A DNA stretch of 64,000 nucleotides from the NCBI RefSeq assembly GCF_003813985.1, contig NZ_CP033897.1, forward strand, positions 434,001-498,000, given 5' to 3'. The stretch's first letter is position 1, and each line of letters starts with the position of its first letter. The notes beneath the pieces are model-generated. The model saw only the letters and a list, made by a program, of their open reading frames with translations. It was not told the origin of the DNA and searched no databases. This document shows positions 7,961 through 21,274 of the stretch, piece after piece. The stretch is from Corynebacterium gerontici (lineage in GTDB: Bacteria > Actinomycetota > Actinomycetes > Mycobacteriales > Mycobacteriaceae). Made by a program: the position numbers and the translations under genes.

Positions 7961-8721
7961 TAGGCGCGAAGTTCTTCCAAGGCTTCAGGAGATTCCGGAA
8001 GGATCTGACCTCCATCAACGATGATGCTCTGCCCGGTAACGTAGCGCGCCGGGGGAGATGCCAAGAACGCGACCGCCCCACCAATGTCCTCCGGAGTTCC
8101 CAGGGTGCCCATCGGGACGCTGCGAGCCATTTGAGTCAGATACTCCTCTCCCATGGCCTTGAGTCCCGGAGTGAGGATGTTGCCGGGCAGCACCGCGTTA
8201 ATGCGAATCCCCTTCGGAGCGAGCTCGATGGCGGCGGAGCGCACAAACCCCATCTGCGCGGCTTTCGTGGCGCCGTAATGTGCCCAGCGAGGGTAGCCGG
8301 TGATATTGCCTGTGATTGAGGAAGTCACAACGATGGCTGCGTTCTCTGTGTGCTCAAGGTGTGGCATGGCAGCGCGCACGACGTGAAGCATGCCCTTGAC
8401 GTTGATGTTGAAGATTGCGTCGAAGTCTTCGTCGCTCATTTCCTCAATACTTGACTGCGGATACACGCCTGCGTTGCATGCCACGATATCGAGGCCGCTC
8501 AACTTCTGCGCCGCCTGCTCGACAACCTTTCGGCATTCGTCAAGTTTGCGCACGTCGAGCTGCAAAGCTTTGAATCCCGATTGCTCTGCTGACTCACATT
8601 CTTCCTCGGTGACGCCGGTGACGATCACTTGGGCACCCTGCTCCCGCAAGACTTTTGCAATGCCCGCACCAATGCCGATAGTGCCACCAATGACGATCGC
8701 TTTTCTTTGCTCCAGCAACAT
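7960..8721 (-). CDS. Short-chain dehydrogenase/reductase (FabG-like)
   Basis: This is an NAD(P)-dependent oxidoreductase with the classical SDR fold and 253 residues. Features seen are the N-terminal dinucleotide-binding GGTIGIG, the CNAGVYP motif (NAG), the catalytic Ser in VVTSSITG, the Tyr-x-x-x-Lys pair in YGATKAAQ, and the C-terminal YVTGQSIIVDGG. The GGTIGIG loop has no close Gly-Xaa3-Gly-Xaa-Gly variant but fits. A strong ribosome binding site (GGAGG) precedes the ATG. The gene lies alone and antisense between two identical tRNA-Asp genes. The substrate cannot be inferred from context. Confidence 0.88.
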   Translation of the reverse strand: MLLEQRKAIVIGGTIGIGAGIAKVLREQGAQVIVTGVTEEECESAEQSGFKALQLDVRKLDECRKVVEQAAQKLSGLDIVACNAGVYPQSSIEEMSDEDFDAIFNINVKGMLHVVRAAMPHLEHTENAAIVVTSSITGNITGYPRWAHYGATKAAQMGFVRSAAIELAPKGIRINAVLPGNILTPGLKAMGEEYLTQMARSVPMGTLGTPEDIGGAVAFLASPPARYVTGQSIIVDGGQILPESPEALEELRA

Positions 8722-8870
8722 GATTCCTCCTTGTACAAAGCTTGTATGCCTACTTTCAACGCTAGTGAAATATGTCTTGACGTGCAGATTTGTGCGTTAT
8801 TCTTCTGCCTGTGTAAAGTAAAGCCTCGTTGCAGATTGTGCAGGTGAACGCCGGTACTTGCAGCAAATAA

Positions 8871-8944
8871 GGCCCTGTGGCGCAGTTGGTTAGCGCGCCG
8901 CCCTGTCACGGCGGAGGTCGCGGGTTCAAGTCCCGTCAGGGTCG
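8871..8944 (+). tRNA. tRNA-Asp (anticodon GTC), copy 2
   Basis: Identical to copy 1 at 7821-7894, in direct orientation. The sequence just upstream differs from that of copy 1. Confidence 0.97.
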
Positions 8945-8966
8945 CTCGGTTACTTCGGTAGCCAGT

Positions 8967-9039
8967 GGCGCGGTAGCTCAGTTGGTAGAGCGTCCGCCTG
9001 AAAAGTGGAAGGTCACCAGTTCGATCCTGGTCCGTGCCA
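8967..9039 (+). tRNA. tRNA-Phe (anticodon GAA)
   Basis: A 73-base cloverleaf with acceptor stem GGCGCGG/CCGTGCC and anticodon loop CTGAAAA. It lies 22 bases after tRNA-Asp copy 2 and is probably co-transcribed with it. Confidence 0.97.
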
Positions 9040-9044
9040 CACTT

Positions 9045-9074
9045 TGCCCCAGCCTTATGGTTGGGGCATTTTTC
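9045..9074 (+). terminator. Terminator of the tRNA-Asp/Phe unit
   Basis: TGCCCCAGCC / GGTTGGGGCA hairpin with loop TTAT, followed by a T-run. Confidence 0.9.
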
Positions 9075-9141
9075 TTTCTGCTTCTAATCGTTTCCGGCAT
9101 ACTGGGAGCTATCGCTGTCCCAGAAACGAAGGAGCAATACC

Positions 9142-9429
9142 TTGTCCGAAACACACACCGAAGTTCGCCATGAAGTTGTGCAGAGCCGCTACGCCATTTT
9201 CCTCGGTGAAGACCTTGCAGGCTTTGCTGAGTACGTAGAAAACGACGGCGTGCGGGACTTCAACCACACCGTCGTGCTTGAGGATTTCCAGGGCAAGGGG
9301 CTTTCTAAGCCACTGATCCGCGAGGCTCTGGAAGATACTCGCGAGCACGGTCTCAAGGTCCGGCCCACGTGTTCCGCGGTGGAGCACTTCATTGCTAAGA
9401 ACCCAGAATTTGAGGATCTGCGGGCCTAG
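9142..9429 (+). CDS. Small GNAT-like N-acetyltransferase
   Basis: A 95-residue protein of the small GNAT-like family (YidJ/YjdJ type). These keep only the acetyl-CoA-binding core, seen here as HTVVLEDFQGKGLSKPLIREALEDTREHGLKVRPTC broken across residues about 43-80. The QGKGL segment corresponds to the acetyl-CoA pyrophosphate loop, and a Cys and HF follow as in the family. The start is a TTG preceded by GAAGGAGC. The partner or substrate is unknown. The gene is convergent with cysE. Confidence 0.8.
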   Translation: MSETHTEVRHEVVQSRYAIFLGEDLAGFAEYVENDGVRDFNHTVVLEDFQGKGLSKPLIREALEDTREHGLKVRPTCSAVEHFIAKNPEFEDLRA

Positions 9430-9437
9430 TCGCAGCA

Positions 9438-9464
9438 AAGCCGCCACGAAGGGCGGCTTCTCTA
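9438..9464 (+). terminator. Terminator of the acetyltransferase gene
   Basis: AAGCCGCC / GGCGGCTT hairpin followed by a pyrimidine tract, between two convergent genes. Confidence 0.75.
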
Positions 9465-9470
9465 CTTACT

Positions 9471-9482
9471 TGCTTTTCGACG
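9471..9482 (+). repeat. Dispersed 12-mer, variant TGCTTTTCGACG
   Basis: It lies between the convergent acetyltransferase and cysE genes and is followed by TCCCCC, which fits the extended consensus. Confidence 0.75.
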
Positions 9483-9497
9483 TCCCCCGTGCGCGTC

Positions 9498-10064
9498 CTA
9501 AATGTAGTAGTCAGGATCGACGAGTTTGATGCATTCGCCGTCCTTGCGCGGACGCGCCTTCGCCGGGATGCCCACGGCGATGTGTTTGGCTGGCACGTCC
9601 TTTGTCACTACCGCGTTCGCACCGATGGCTGATCCTTCGCCGATGGTGATGGGGCCCAGCACCTTTGCACCAGCACCAATGGTGACGTTGTCTTCGATGG
9701 TGGGGTGACGCTTCGTTTGCGTAAGTACCTGCCCGCCAAGGGTCACCCCATGGTACAGCATGACGCCTTCGCCAATCTCGGCGGTTTCGCCGATGACGAT
9801 GCCCATGCCGTGGTCGATGAAGAATCGCCTGCCGATGGTTGCACCTGGGTGAATCTCAATGCCGGTGAAAAACCGGGTGGCCTGGGCAAGGATTCGGGCG
9901 GGGCCTTTAACGTCGCGTAGCCAGAGCCAGTGCGCCACGCGGTGGGCCCAGATGGCCTGGAGTCCCGAGTACACGATCGCGTTTTCAACTTCGCCACGCG
10001 CCGCAGGATCGTGTTCGCGTGCGTTTTTTAAATCCTCGCGAATCGTGTTCAGGATGTGTTTCAT
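9498..10064 (-). CDS. cysE: Serine O-acetyltransferase
   Basis: CysE makes O-acetylserine from serine and acetyl-CoA, the first step of cysteine synthesis. The 188 residues are the short actinobacterial form. The C-terminal half is a left-handed beta helix of hexapeptide repeats (from about [10 protein letters not shown] onward). The catalytic His lies in [12 protein letters not shown] and a second in LYHGVTLGG. It lies downstream of cysK on the same strand, with an 87-base gap that holds a hairpin. The two enzymes normally form the cysteine synthase complex. Confidence 0.95.
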   Translation of the reverse strand: MKHILNTIREDLKNAREHDPAARGEVENAIVYSGLQAIWAHRVAHWLWLRDVKGPARILAQATRFFTGIEIHPGATIGRRFFIDHGMGIVIGETAEIGEGVMLYHGVTLGGQVLTQTKRHPTIEDNVTIGAGAKVLGPITIGEGSAIGANAVVTKDVPAKHIAVGIPAKARPRKDGECIKLVDPDYYI

Positions 10065-10107
10065 GGTGAATAAACCTATCAGTAGTGAGGCTGGGGGAGC
10101 AGTGGAA

Positions 10108-10137
10108 AGCCCCGAAAGGCCATGACCTTCCGGGGCT
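10108..10137 (-). terminator. Hairpin between cysK and cysE
   Basis: AGCCCCGAAAGG / CCTTCCGGGGCT, one mismatch. Read on the minus strand it lies just after cysK and is followed by TTTCC, so it may partly terminate cysK transcripts before cysE. Confidence 0.65.
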
Positions 10138-10151
10138 GAACTGCAGAATTT

Positions 10152-11087
10152 TTAGTCACGGATGTCTTCGAAGAGCACCGTGGAGACGTAGCGCTCGCCG
10201 TAGTCGCACACCACGGTCACGATCGTCTTGTCCTTGTTTTCCTCGCGCGAAGCGAGCTCCAAAGCAGCCTTCACGTTGGCGCCGGTGGAAATGCCTCCCA
10301 AGATGCCCTCCTCGGCGGCGAGTTTGCGGGAGGTTGCTACGGCGTCCTCGTTGGAGACGGTAAGCACACCATCGTAGACCTTCTGGTTGAGCACCTCTGG
10401 GATGAAGTTGGCGCCCAGACCCTGGATTTTGTGCGGACCCGCCTTGCCGGTGGTCAGCAGCGCGGAAGCCTCCGGCTCTACCGCGTAGATCTGGATATCG
10501 TCCTTGCGGTCACGCAAAACCTCACCGACACCGGTGACGGTGCCGCCGGTGCCAACGCCGGCGACAAAGATATCGATCTCGCCGTCGGTATCACGCCAAA
10601 TTTCCTCTGCGGTGGTCTTGCGGTGGATCTCCGGGTTTGCTGCGTTAGCGAATTGGCGTGCAAGAATCGCGTTCTCGCGCTCCTCCACAATCTCGTTGGC
10701 CTTGTCCACTGCGCCCTGCATACCAGCAGCGCCTGGGGTGAGCACGATTTCTGCGCCGTAGGCACGAAGCATCACGCGGCGCTCCAAGGACATGGTCTCG
10801 GGCATGGTCAGAACTACGTTGTAGCCGCGTGCGGCGCCAACCAGCGCAAGGGCGATGCCTGTATTGCCGGAAGTGGCCTCCACGATCGTGCCGCCGGGCT
10901 TGAGCTCGCCTGAGGCCTCGGCTGCGTCTACGATCGCCTTGCCGATGCGATCTTTCACTGAATTTGCGGGGTTGAAGGATTCAATCTTGACCAAAACATT
11001 GCCCGGCAGATCCTTGCTCAGGCGGTTGAGGCGAACCAAGGGGGTATTGCCGATGGTCTCCAAGATGTCGTTGTAGATCTGTGCCAT
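10152..11087 (-). CDS. cysK: Cysteine synthase A (O-acetylserine sulfhydrylase)
   Basis: This PLP enzyme condenses O-acetylserine with sulfide to give cysteine. It has 311 residues, the usual length. The PLP lysine is Lys45 in NSVKDR, the substrate loop TSGNTG binds the carboxylate, and GISTGAN binds the PLP phosphate. The start ATG is preceded by AAAAGGAG. A perfect McbR box lies about 60-80 bases upstream, so sulfur-status repression is expected. cysE follows downstream. Confidence 0.96.
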   Translation of the reverse strand: MAQIYNDILETIGNTPLVRLNRLSKDLPGNVLVKIESFNPANSVKDRIGKAIVDAAEASGELKPGGTIVEATSGNTGIALALVGAARGYNVVLTMPETMSLERRVMLRAYGAEIVLTPGAAGMQGAVDKANEIVEERENAILARQFANAANPEIHRKTTAEEIWRDTDGEIDIFVAGVGTGGTVTGVGEVLRDRKDDIQIYAVEPEASALLTTGKAGPHKIQGLGANFIPEVLNQKVYDGVLTVSNEDAVATSRKLAAEEGILGGISTGANVKAALELASREENKDKTIVTVVCDYGERYVSTVLFEDIRD

Positions 11088-11149
11088 GAAGAATGCTCCT
11101 TTTGTTTTGAGTTGCGTTCAAGAGTTTAGCGCCCCTGCAAGCAAAATGC

Positions 11150-11165
11150 TAGACCGATTCGTCTA
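11150..11165 (-). promoter_or_regulatory. McbR operator of cysK
   Basis: TAGAC-CGATTC-GTCTA is an exact match to the published C. glutamicum McbR consensus TAGAC-N6-GTCTA. McbR is the TetR-type master repressor of methionine and cysteine genes. On the minus strand it lies just downstream of a -10-like TATGCT, consistent with blocking transcription. A second partial site, GGTCTAG, is at 11181-11187. Confidence 0.85.
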
Positions 11166-11332
11166 CCGTAGCATACTGGTCGGTCTAGTGATCGTCTCTA
11201 GCGATACTGGTGAAAATTGTCACAAGAAGCGCCGCTGTTCATGCCCGGCAGTCGGAGAGAATCGGGCGCAGCCACCCAGGATTCTCTGTGTTTTTCGTTA
11301 GCCCTAACCGGGCGATGGAGTTTGCTCTCTGC

Positions 11333-11344
11333 AAATTTTGCAAG
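11333..11344. promoter_or_regulatory. Possible RamB-like site upstream of ramA
   Basis: AAATTTTGCAAG resembles the reported RamB motif AAAGTTTGCAAA (10 of 12). RamB is known to control ramA in C. glutamicum. The distance to the ramA promoter, more than 200 bases, weakens the call. Confidence 0.3.
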
Positions 11345-11567
11345 GGGGGGGATTGTTGCACCGACGCACACTTCACTTCGAGGCATGATTGCCTGAAACC
11401 GATTTTAACTGGGGAAATGCGCAGATCGAGCGCATCCTCCAAGGTTCAAGGTGGGGCTATTCTCCCGTCATTCCGACGTCCAGCTCTCGAGTGCAATGCC
11501 CCTGTGTCACCCCCGCCGATGCCCGAAACCGGAAGTATAGGCAGCGGATTCGGGCAATTGGCGTTGC

Positions 11568-11596
11568 TTTGAATACCCCCGTTCTCGCGCTATACT
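11568..11596 (+). promoter_or_regulatory. ramA promoter with an embedded RamA-like site
   Basis: A -35-like TTTGAA (11568-11573) is separated by 17 bases from a good -10 TATACT (11591-11596). The spacer contains ACCCCCG (11575-11581), which fits the RamA C-stretch motif and suggests autoregulation. The rest of the 600-base gap between cysK and ramA shows no convincing gene. Confidence 0.6.
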
Positions 11597-11686
11597 TTGC
11601 ACTGTTCTAAGCAGACACCTCGGATGGCGAGCCCTCTTGGCCGCGGTCGTGGCCAGCGCCCCGGGGAATTGACAGGAGGACTCACG

Positions 11687-12529
11687 GTGGAATCACAACG
11701 CATCCGTGACGATGAAGACGCCATTCGTTCTGCACTTTCGTCCCTCAAAAATGCCACAGGTATCCCAGTGACCATGTACGCCACAGTGGTCGGCGAGAAT
11801 CGCCTGCAAATTAGCCAGTGGATCGGCTTGCGCACGCCAGCGCTGCAAAATCTTTGCATCGACAGCGGCGTGGGCGTCGGCGGCCGGGTACTAAAAACGC
11901 GCCGACCGGTAGGCGTGAGTGACTACACCCGCGCCAACGTGATTTCGCACGAGATGGACTCCGTGATCCAGGATGAAGGTCTGCACTCAATCGTGGCGGT
12001 TCCGGTTATCGTGCATCGCGAAGTGCGTGGCATCCTCTACGTTGGCGTCCATTCTCCAGTGCGCCTTGGGGACAAAGTTATCGAAGAAGTAGCGATGACT
12101 GCTCGAGTACTAGAGCAGGATCTCGCCATTAACGCGGCAGCCCGCAGGCCCGAAGGTGTCCGGACCGGTTCGATGAAACAGAACCGAGCCCTCAACGGCG
12201 CTGAGTGGGAGCAAGTTCGTTCCACCCATTCCAAGCTGCGAATGCTGGCGAACAGAATCGAGCAAGAAGACATCCGCCAAGAGCTCGAAGAACTCTGCGA
12301 TCAGATGGTTGCCCCAGTGCAGGTGAAGCAAACCACCAAGTTGTCTGCCAGGGAACTCGATGTGCTCTCATGCGTGGCGCTTGGGCACACGAACGTTGAG
12401 GCCGCCGAGGAAATGGGGATCGGCGCCGAAACCGTAAAGAGTTACCTACGCAGCGTGATGCGCAAGCTCGGAGCCCACACCCGCTACGAGGCTGTGAATG
12501 CTGCGAGGCGGATCGGCGCGTTGCCCTGA
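11687..12529 (+). CDS. ramA: LuxR-type regulator of acetate metabolism RamA
   Basis: RamA is the master activator of acetate genes (pta-ack, aceA/aceB, and others) in C. glutamicum. The 280 residues comprise an N-terminal GAF-like sensor domain (about 20-160) and a C-terminal LuxR HTH (about 215-280: KLSARELDVLSCVALGHT, then GIGAETVKSYLRSVMRKL). I chose the GTG at 11687, which gives VESQRIRDDEDAI, because it has the perfect ribosome binding site ACAGGAGG and matches the RamA N-terminus I know. An in-frame ATG 90 bases upstream would add an arginine-rich stretch with no ribosome binding site. Confidence 0.94.
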   Translation: MESQRIRDDEDAIRSALSSLKNATGIPVTMYATVVGENRLQISQWIGLRTPALQNLCIDSGVGVGGRVLKTRRPVGVSDYTRANVISHEMDSVIQDEGLHSIVAVPVIVHREVRGILYVGVHSPVRLGDKVIEEVAMTARVLEQDLAINAAARRPEGVRTGSMKQNRALNGAEWEQVRSTHSKLRMLANRIEQEDIRQELEELCDQMVAPVQVKQTTKLSARELDVLSCVALGHTNVEAAEEMGIGAETVKSYLRSVMRKLGAHTRYEAVNAARRIGALP

Positions 12530-12568
12530 TCGTGGGGTTCAACCCGCTTCCAGGTTTGCTAGATCCAG

Positions 12569-13144
12569 CTAGGGGCGCTCGCCGCCCGGCACCCACTTCA
12601 CGTCTTGTGAATCATTGGCTACCCGGCAGAGGATAAACAAGAGATCTGACAGCCGGTTGAGGTACTGCGCAGGAAGTTTGCTTGTGCACTCGGGGAAAGC
12701 CTGCACTGCTTCCCATGCTTTTCGCTCCGCACGACGAGCAATAGTGCGAGAGGTATGCAGCAGAGCCGCCGCCTTGGTGCCGCCAGGCAGGATAAAGGAG
12801 TCCAGTTTCGCCAGTCCCTCGTTGAATCGATCGCAATCTTCCTCAAGGCGGTCGATATAGGTCTGTTCGATTCGAAGTGGGGGATATTTGGGGTTTTCCT
12901 CCACAGGGGTAGCGAGGTCGGCTCCTGCGTCGAAAAGCTCATTCTGCACCCTAGAAAGAGTGGCGGAAATGTCCCCGCCGAGCTCCCCAAAGGCCAGGAC
13001 GACGCCGATGGAAGCATTTAGTTCGTCGCAGTCCGCATAAGCCGCAAGGCGGGGATCGGACTTTGAAACCCGCTCGAAATTAGCCAAGGCGGTAGAACCA
13101 TCGTCGCCGGTACGCGTATAGATCTTGGTCAGGTGAACAGCCAT
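12569..13144 (-). CDS. PduO-type ATP:cob(I)alamin adenosyltransferase
   Basis: This enzyme transfers adenosyl from ATP to cob(I)alamin to form coenzyme B12. It has 191 residues with start ATG at 13144 ([16 protein letters not shown]), where the TRTGDDG loop binds ATP. Further family motifs are [37 protein letters not shown] across residues about 120-145, and [12 protein letters not shown] near the C-terminus. A longer frame upstream would run into murA and is unlikely. The ELFDA codons contain one copy of the dispersed word (12928-12939). Confidence 0.92.
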   Translation of the reverse strand: MAVHLTKIYTRTGDDGSTALANFERVSKSDPRLAAYADCDELNASIGVVLAFGELGGDISATLSRVQNELFDAGADLATPVEENPKYPPLRIEQTYIDRLEEDCDRFNEGLAKLDSFILPGGTKAAALLHTSRTIARRAERKAWEAVQAFPECTSKLPAQYLNRLSDLLFILCRVANDSQDVKWVPGGERP

Positions 13145-13193
13145 AAACCCTAAACTACGCGTTTTCCCCATGCCTTTCAGTAGGGTTATGGGC

Positions 13194-14450
13194 GTGAATG
13201 ACAGATTTTTAGTAACCGGTGGAGCACGACTCGTTGGTTCGGTCCGCGTGGCCGGCGCGAAGAATAGCGTTTTGAAGCTGATGTCCGCGGCGCTGCTTGC
13301 CGAAGGCACCACGACGTTGAGCAACTGTCCCGAGATTCTTGACGTTCCCTATATGAAGCGGGTGCTCGAGGGCTTGGGATGCTTCGTCACCATTGAAGGC
13401 TCAAACGTCAGCATCACTACGCCTGCGGAAATTGCAAGCGATGCCGACTTCGACGCGGTGCGCCAATTCCGTGCCTCTGTCTGTGTGCTCGGTCCGCTAA
13501 CCGCACGCTGTGGCAGGGCGAAAGTGGCGCTTCCTGGAGGCGACGCCATCGGATCGCGCCCGTTAGATATGCACCAGTCAGGCCTAGAGAAGCTCGGCGC
13601 GACGACGCATATCCAGCACGGCTGTGTGGTGGCGGAAGCCGATGAGCTTCGTGGCGCACACATTCGCCTCGATTTCCCCTCGGTGGGAGCGACGGAAAAT
13701 ATTCTCACCGCTTCCGTGCTTGCGCAGGGAACTACCGTGCTGGATAACGCAGCCCGCGAGCCCGAAATTCTTGATCTCTGCGTGATGCTCAAAGAGATGG
13801 GAGCAGACATTAGCGGTGAAGGCACTTCCACCATCACGATCAATGGTGTGGGGAAGCTTCACCCGGCTGATCACGAGGTTATCGGCGATCGCATTGTCGC
13901 GGGAACATGGGCCTATGCAGCGGCCATGACGCAAGGTGACATCACGGTTGGTGGAATTGCGCCGAAGTACCTGCATCTTCCCCTGGAAAAGCTGAAAGTC
14001 GCCGGCGCGGAAGTTGAGACGTATGAGCATGGCTTCCGGGTCCGCATGGACCATCGTCCTCAGGCGGTGGATTTTCAGACCCTGCCTTATCCGGGATTCC
14101 CAACCGATCTGCAACCCATGGCCATTGGTATTTCAACCATCGCCGAAGGCAGCTCGGTGATTACCGAAAATATCTTCGAGGCTCGTTTCCGCTTCGTTGA
14201 TGAACTCATGCGATTAGGTGCCGACGCCACAGTGGATGGTCATTATGTAGTGATCCGTGGTGTTGAGCAGCTTTCCTCAACGCCGGTGTGGAGCTCTGAC
14301 ATTCGAGCGGGCGCAGGCTTGGTTCTTGCTGGCCTCTGTGCTGACGGTGTCACCGAAGTTCACGATGTTTTCCACATCGATCGCGGCTACCCCAACTTTG
14401 TGGAACAACTCCGCAGTCTCGGCGCGACCATTGAACGCGTAACAAGCTAG
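13194..14450 (+). CDS. murA: UDP-N-acetylglucosamine 1-carboxyvinyltransferase MurA
   Basis: MurA catalyses the first committed step of peptidoglycan synthesis, transfer of enolpyruvate from PEP to UDP-GlcNAc. The GTG at 13194 gives [10 protein letters not shown] and 418 residues, the normal length; an ATG at 13188 is also possible. The N-terminal [10 protein letters not shown] contains the conserved Lys-Asn pair. The active-site loop reads GGDAIGSRP: residue 117 is Asp in place of the Cys that fosfomycin alkylates. As in mycobacteria this predicts natural fosfomycin insensitivity. The gene is divergent from the adenosyltransferase and ends directly at a copy of the dispersed 12-mer. Confidence 0.95.
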   Translation: MNDRFLVTGGARLVGSVRVAGAKNSVLKLMSAALLAEGTTTLSNCPEILDVPYMKRVLEGLGCFVTIEGSNVSITTPAEIASDADFDAVRQFRASVCVLGPLTARCGRAKVALPGGDAIGSRPLDMHQSGLEKLGATTHIQHGCVVAEADELRGAHIRLDFPSVGATENILTASVLAQGTTVLDNAAREPEILDLCVMLKEMGADISGEGTSTITINGVGKLHPADHEVIGDRIVAGTWAYAAAMTQGDITVGGIAPKYLHLPLEKLKVAGAEVETYEHGFRVRMDHRPQAVDFQTLPYPGFPTDLQPMAIGISTIAEGSSVITENIFEARFRFVDELMRLGADATVDGHYVVIRGVEQLSSTPVWSSDIRAGAGLVLAGLCADGVTEVHDVFHIDRGYPNFVEQLRSLGATIERVTS

Positions 14451-14460
14451 CTTTTCGACG
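14449..14460 (+). repeat. Dispersed 12-mer AGCTTTTCGACG
   Basis: The motif overlaps the TAG stop codon of murA, on the coding strand. Confidence 0.8.
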
Positions 14461-14650
14461 TGTTGTGTGGTGGTTGTTTTGGTGTTGTGAGCTGGGGGTT
14501 TGTGTTGTTGGTGGGGGGTGTGTAACTTTATGTGGGTCGCCGCGACCGACAGCGCCCCCACAGTGGTTGTGGAGATGGCGGTCAGGAAAACGAGCGGTTG
14601 GCGAAATTTTTTTGATGTGATGCTGTCGCCTTGGTTGGTGGTGGTGTTGT

Positions 14651-14675
14651 GTTGTGTGAGAACTCAATAGTGTGC
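14651..14675 (+). promoter_or_regulatory. rrn leader antitermination (boxA-like) element
   Basis: GTTGTGTGAGAACT, then ATAGTG, recurs almost exactly in the 16S-23S spacer at 16834-16858. Such TGAGAACT elements are typical of actinobacterial rRNA leaders. The surrounding 14461-14950 is very G/T-rich on this strand and holds the rrn promoter region; no gene is visible there. Confidence 0.6.
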
Positions 14676-14955
14676 CAATACTTTTATTTTTGTTGTTGTG
14701 CTGCTTGTTGCGCATCGTTGGTGGTGTGTGGTGCCGGTTGTGTGCTGGTGTCATGGTGCTGCTTGTTGGTGGTGCGTGATGGTAGTGCTGGGGTGGTTGG
14801 TGTGTGTGGTTGGTTGTCTCGTCAAGACCCGCTGCGCGTTTGATGCACTGATTGCCCTGTATGTTTTTTTTGAATGATGATGTTGTGTCATCGTTTGTTT
14901 GGTTAGGTTTGGGCTTTTCACGAGCCTTTGGAACGAGTGTTTTGTGCTTGTTTTT

Positions 14956-16481
<1,526 letters not shown>

Positions 16482-16833
16482 AGCAGTATTTTATTTTTTC
16501 TCTTTTTTGTTGAATGTGGTGCTCACAGGTTGATGCCCCGCGCGCCAGTAGTTGGTGTGTGGTGGTGTGGGTGCTACCCCGGGTGGAGATCACACATGGG
16601 CATGATCACCGCGTGTGCGCCGGATGTGCACGGATGTGGTGGTGATGGATCAGCGTGTGCGCAATGGGCAAGCAGTATGAGTAGAGCAACAAAAAGTTTT
16701 GTCGTCCCGCCGGTGTGGTTGGGGTGTGTGGGTATTGGTGCGCTGTTGGGTGTCTGGGGCAACACGATTGTCCTTGTTGGATCATGGCACACTGTGCTGG
16801 CTGCCTGTGTGGTGGTTGGTTGGTGTGTGGTGG

Positions 16834-16858
16834 TGTTGTGTGAGAACTGTATAGTGGA
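16834..16858 (+). promoter_or_regulatory. 16S-23S spacer antitermination / processing element
   Basis: A second copy of GTTGTGTGAGAACT...ATAGTG. It is also complementary to the 23S-5S spacer at about 20233-20263, so it may form part of the RNase III processing stem of 23S rRNA. The whole spacer (16477-17032) is G/T-rich and contains no tRNA gene. Confidence 0.55.
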
Positions 16859-17032
16859 CGCGAGTAATTCTTTATTCTGTGAATTAAGTATTGTTTGTTG
16901 TGCTATGACCATCACTGTGTGTGGTGGTTGTGGTGTGTGAAGGTTTGTTTGTTTGTGTGTGACCGCGCTTGCTGTGGCAGGTGTGGTTGATTCGTTGTGT
17001 CCGGTGCATGACTGGCTGCCGTTGTGGTGGTT

Positions 17033-20160
<3,128 letters not shown>

Positions 20161-20297
20161 ACACCAAACACAACCCGCAAAACAACCAAACCCCAAAAAA
20201 CAACACACCCCGCGAACAACACACAATCACCCGCGTCCACTATGCAGTCACTGACACAACACCGCCTGTGCATGCACACCCAACACACACAAGAACG

Positions 20298-20415
20298 TGT
20301 CGGTGGTTATAGCATCGGGGCAACGCCCGGACCCATTCCGAACCCGGAAGCTAAGCCCGACAGCGCTGATGGTACTGCACCCGGGAGGGTGTGGGAGAGT
20401 AAGACACCGCCGACC
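20298..20415 (+). rRNA. rrf: 5S ribosomal RNA
   Basis: It contains CCCATTCCGAACCCGGAAGC and GGTGTGGGAGAGTA. The terminal stem GTCGGTGG / CCGCCGAC fixes the ends. Length about 118 bases. Confidence 0.96.
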
Positions 20416-20436
20416 AACAACTTCAATACGCTTAAA

Positions 20437-20465
20437 GCCCCCGAGAACCCCTCGGGGGCGTTTGC
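20437..20465 (+). terminator. rrn operon terminator
   Basis: Perfect GCCCCCGAG / CTCGGGGGC hairpin with loop AACCC, followed by GTTTG. Confidence 0.9.
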
Positions 20466-20521
20466 CATATCCATGGCAATTTTGACCTGTGCCTTGGTCG
20501 AGCTTCGTAGATTCATGAATA

Positions 20522-21274
20522 ATGACTCTTATGAATGCTGAAGCAAACGTTGTAGCTCGAGCCATTGGATTGCAAAAAGTCTACGGTGTTGGCGACACCG
20601 CTGTCGCCGCACTCAGAGGCATTGACGTTGCCTTCGCCCGAAATGAGTTCACCGCCATCATGGGGCCTTCCGGTTCGGGCAAGTCCACGCTCATGCACTG
20701 CATGGCCGGCCTTGACGCTGCTTCGGCAGGTACGGTGCTCCTCGGTAATACGGATTTGTCCAAACTAGGGGATAAAGCGATGACCAACCTGCGCCGCGAT
20801 CGCCTCGGTTTTATCTTTCAATCCTTCAACCTTGTGCCCACCCTTTCAGCGGAAGAGAACATCACGTTGCCGCTGGACATCGCGGGTAAGAAGGTTGATC
20901 AGCGATGGTTCGAAGAAGTCACCACCCGACTTGGGCTCAACGAACGCCTGAAGCATCGTCCTTCAGAACTCTCCGGAGGCCAACAGCAGCGCGTGGCCTG
21001 CGCTCGTGCCTTGGTGGCACGTCCCGAAATCATTTTCGGCGATGAGCCCACCGGCAACCTTGACTCAAACTCCTCGGCGCAGATGCTCTCAATCCTGAGA
21101 ACCGCAGTAGATGAGATGGACCAGACCGTCGTGATTGTGACGCACGATCCCAAGGCCGCGTCTTATGCTGACCGTGTGATTTTCCTCGCCGATGGGCGCA
21201 TCGTGCACGAGCTGCGTTCGCCGTCTACGGATGAGGTGTACTCCACCATGGCTCGCCTTGAGGAGCTGATCTAA
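20522..21274 (+). CDS. ABC transporter ATP-binding protein (MacB/LolD type)
   Basis: A 250-residue ATPase that energises the FtsX-like permease encoded directly downstream. Walker A is GPSGSGKST, the signature is LSGGQQQR, Walker B is [13 protein letters not shown], and the switch His lies in VIVTHDP. The NLDS sequence after Walker B is typical of the MacB/LolD/FtsE group. The stop codon abuts the permease start, so translation is coupled. Such pairs export lipids, peptides or drugs, or control cell-wall enzymes; the substrate is not deducible. Confidence 0.9.
   Translation: MTLMNAEANVVARAIGLQKVYGVGDTAVAALRGIDVAFARNEFTAIMGPSGSGKSTLMHCMAGLDAASAGTVLLGNTDLSKLGDKAMTNLRRDRLGFIFQSFNLVPTLSAEENITLPLDIAGKKVDQRWFEEVTTRLGLNERLKHRPSELSGGQQQRVACARALVARPEIIFGDEPTGNLDSNSSAQMLSILRTAVDEMDQTVVIVTHDPKAASYADRVIFLADGRIVHELRSPSTDEVYSTMARLEELI

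Noticed and set aside
12928..12939. Treating the coding copies of the dispersed word in the adenosyltransferase and crcB genes as independent evidence
   Set aside because: They encode conserved residues (ELFDAG, SFSTF), so protein constraint or chance could explain these two; the case rests on the other copies.
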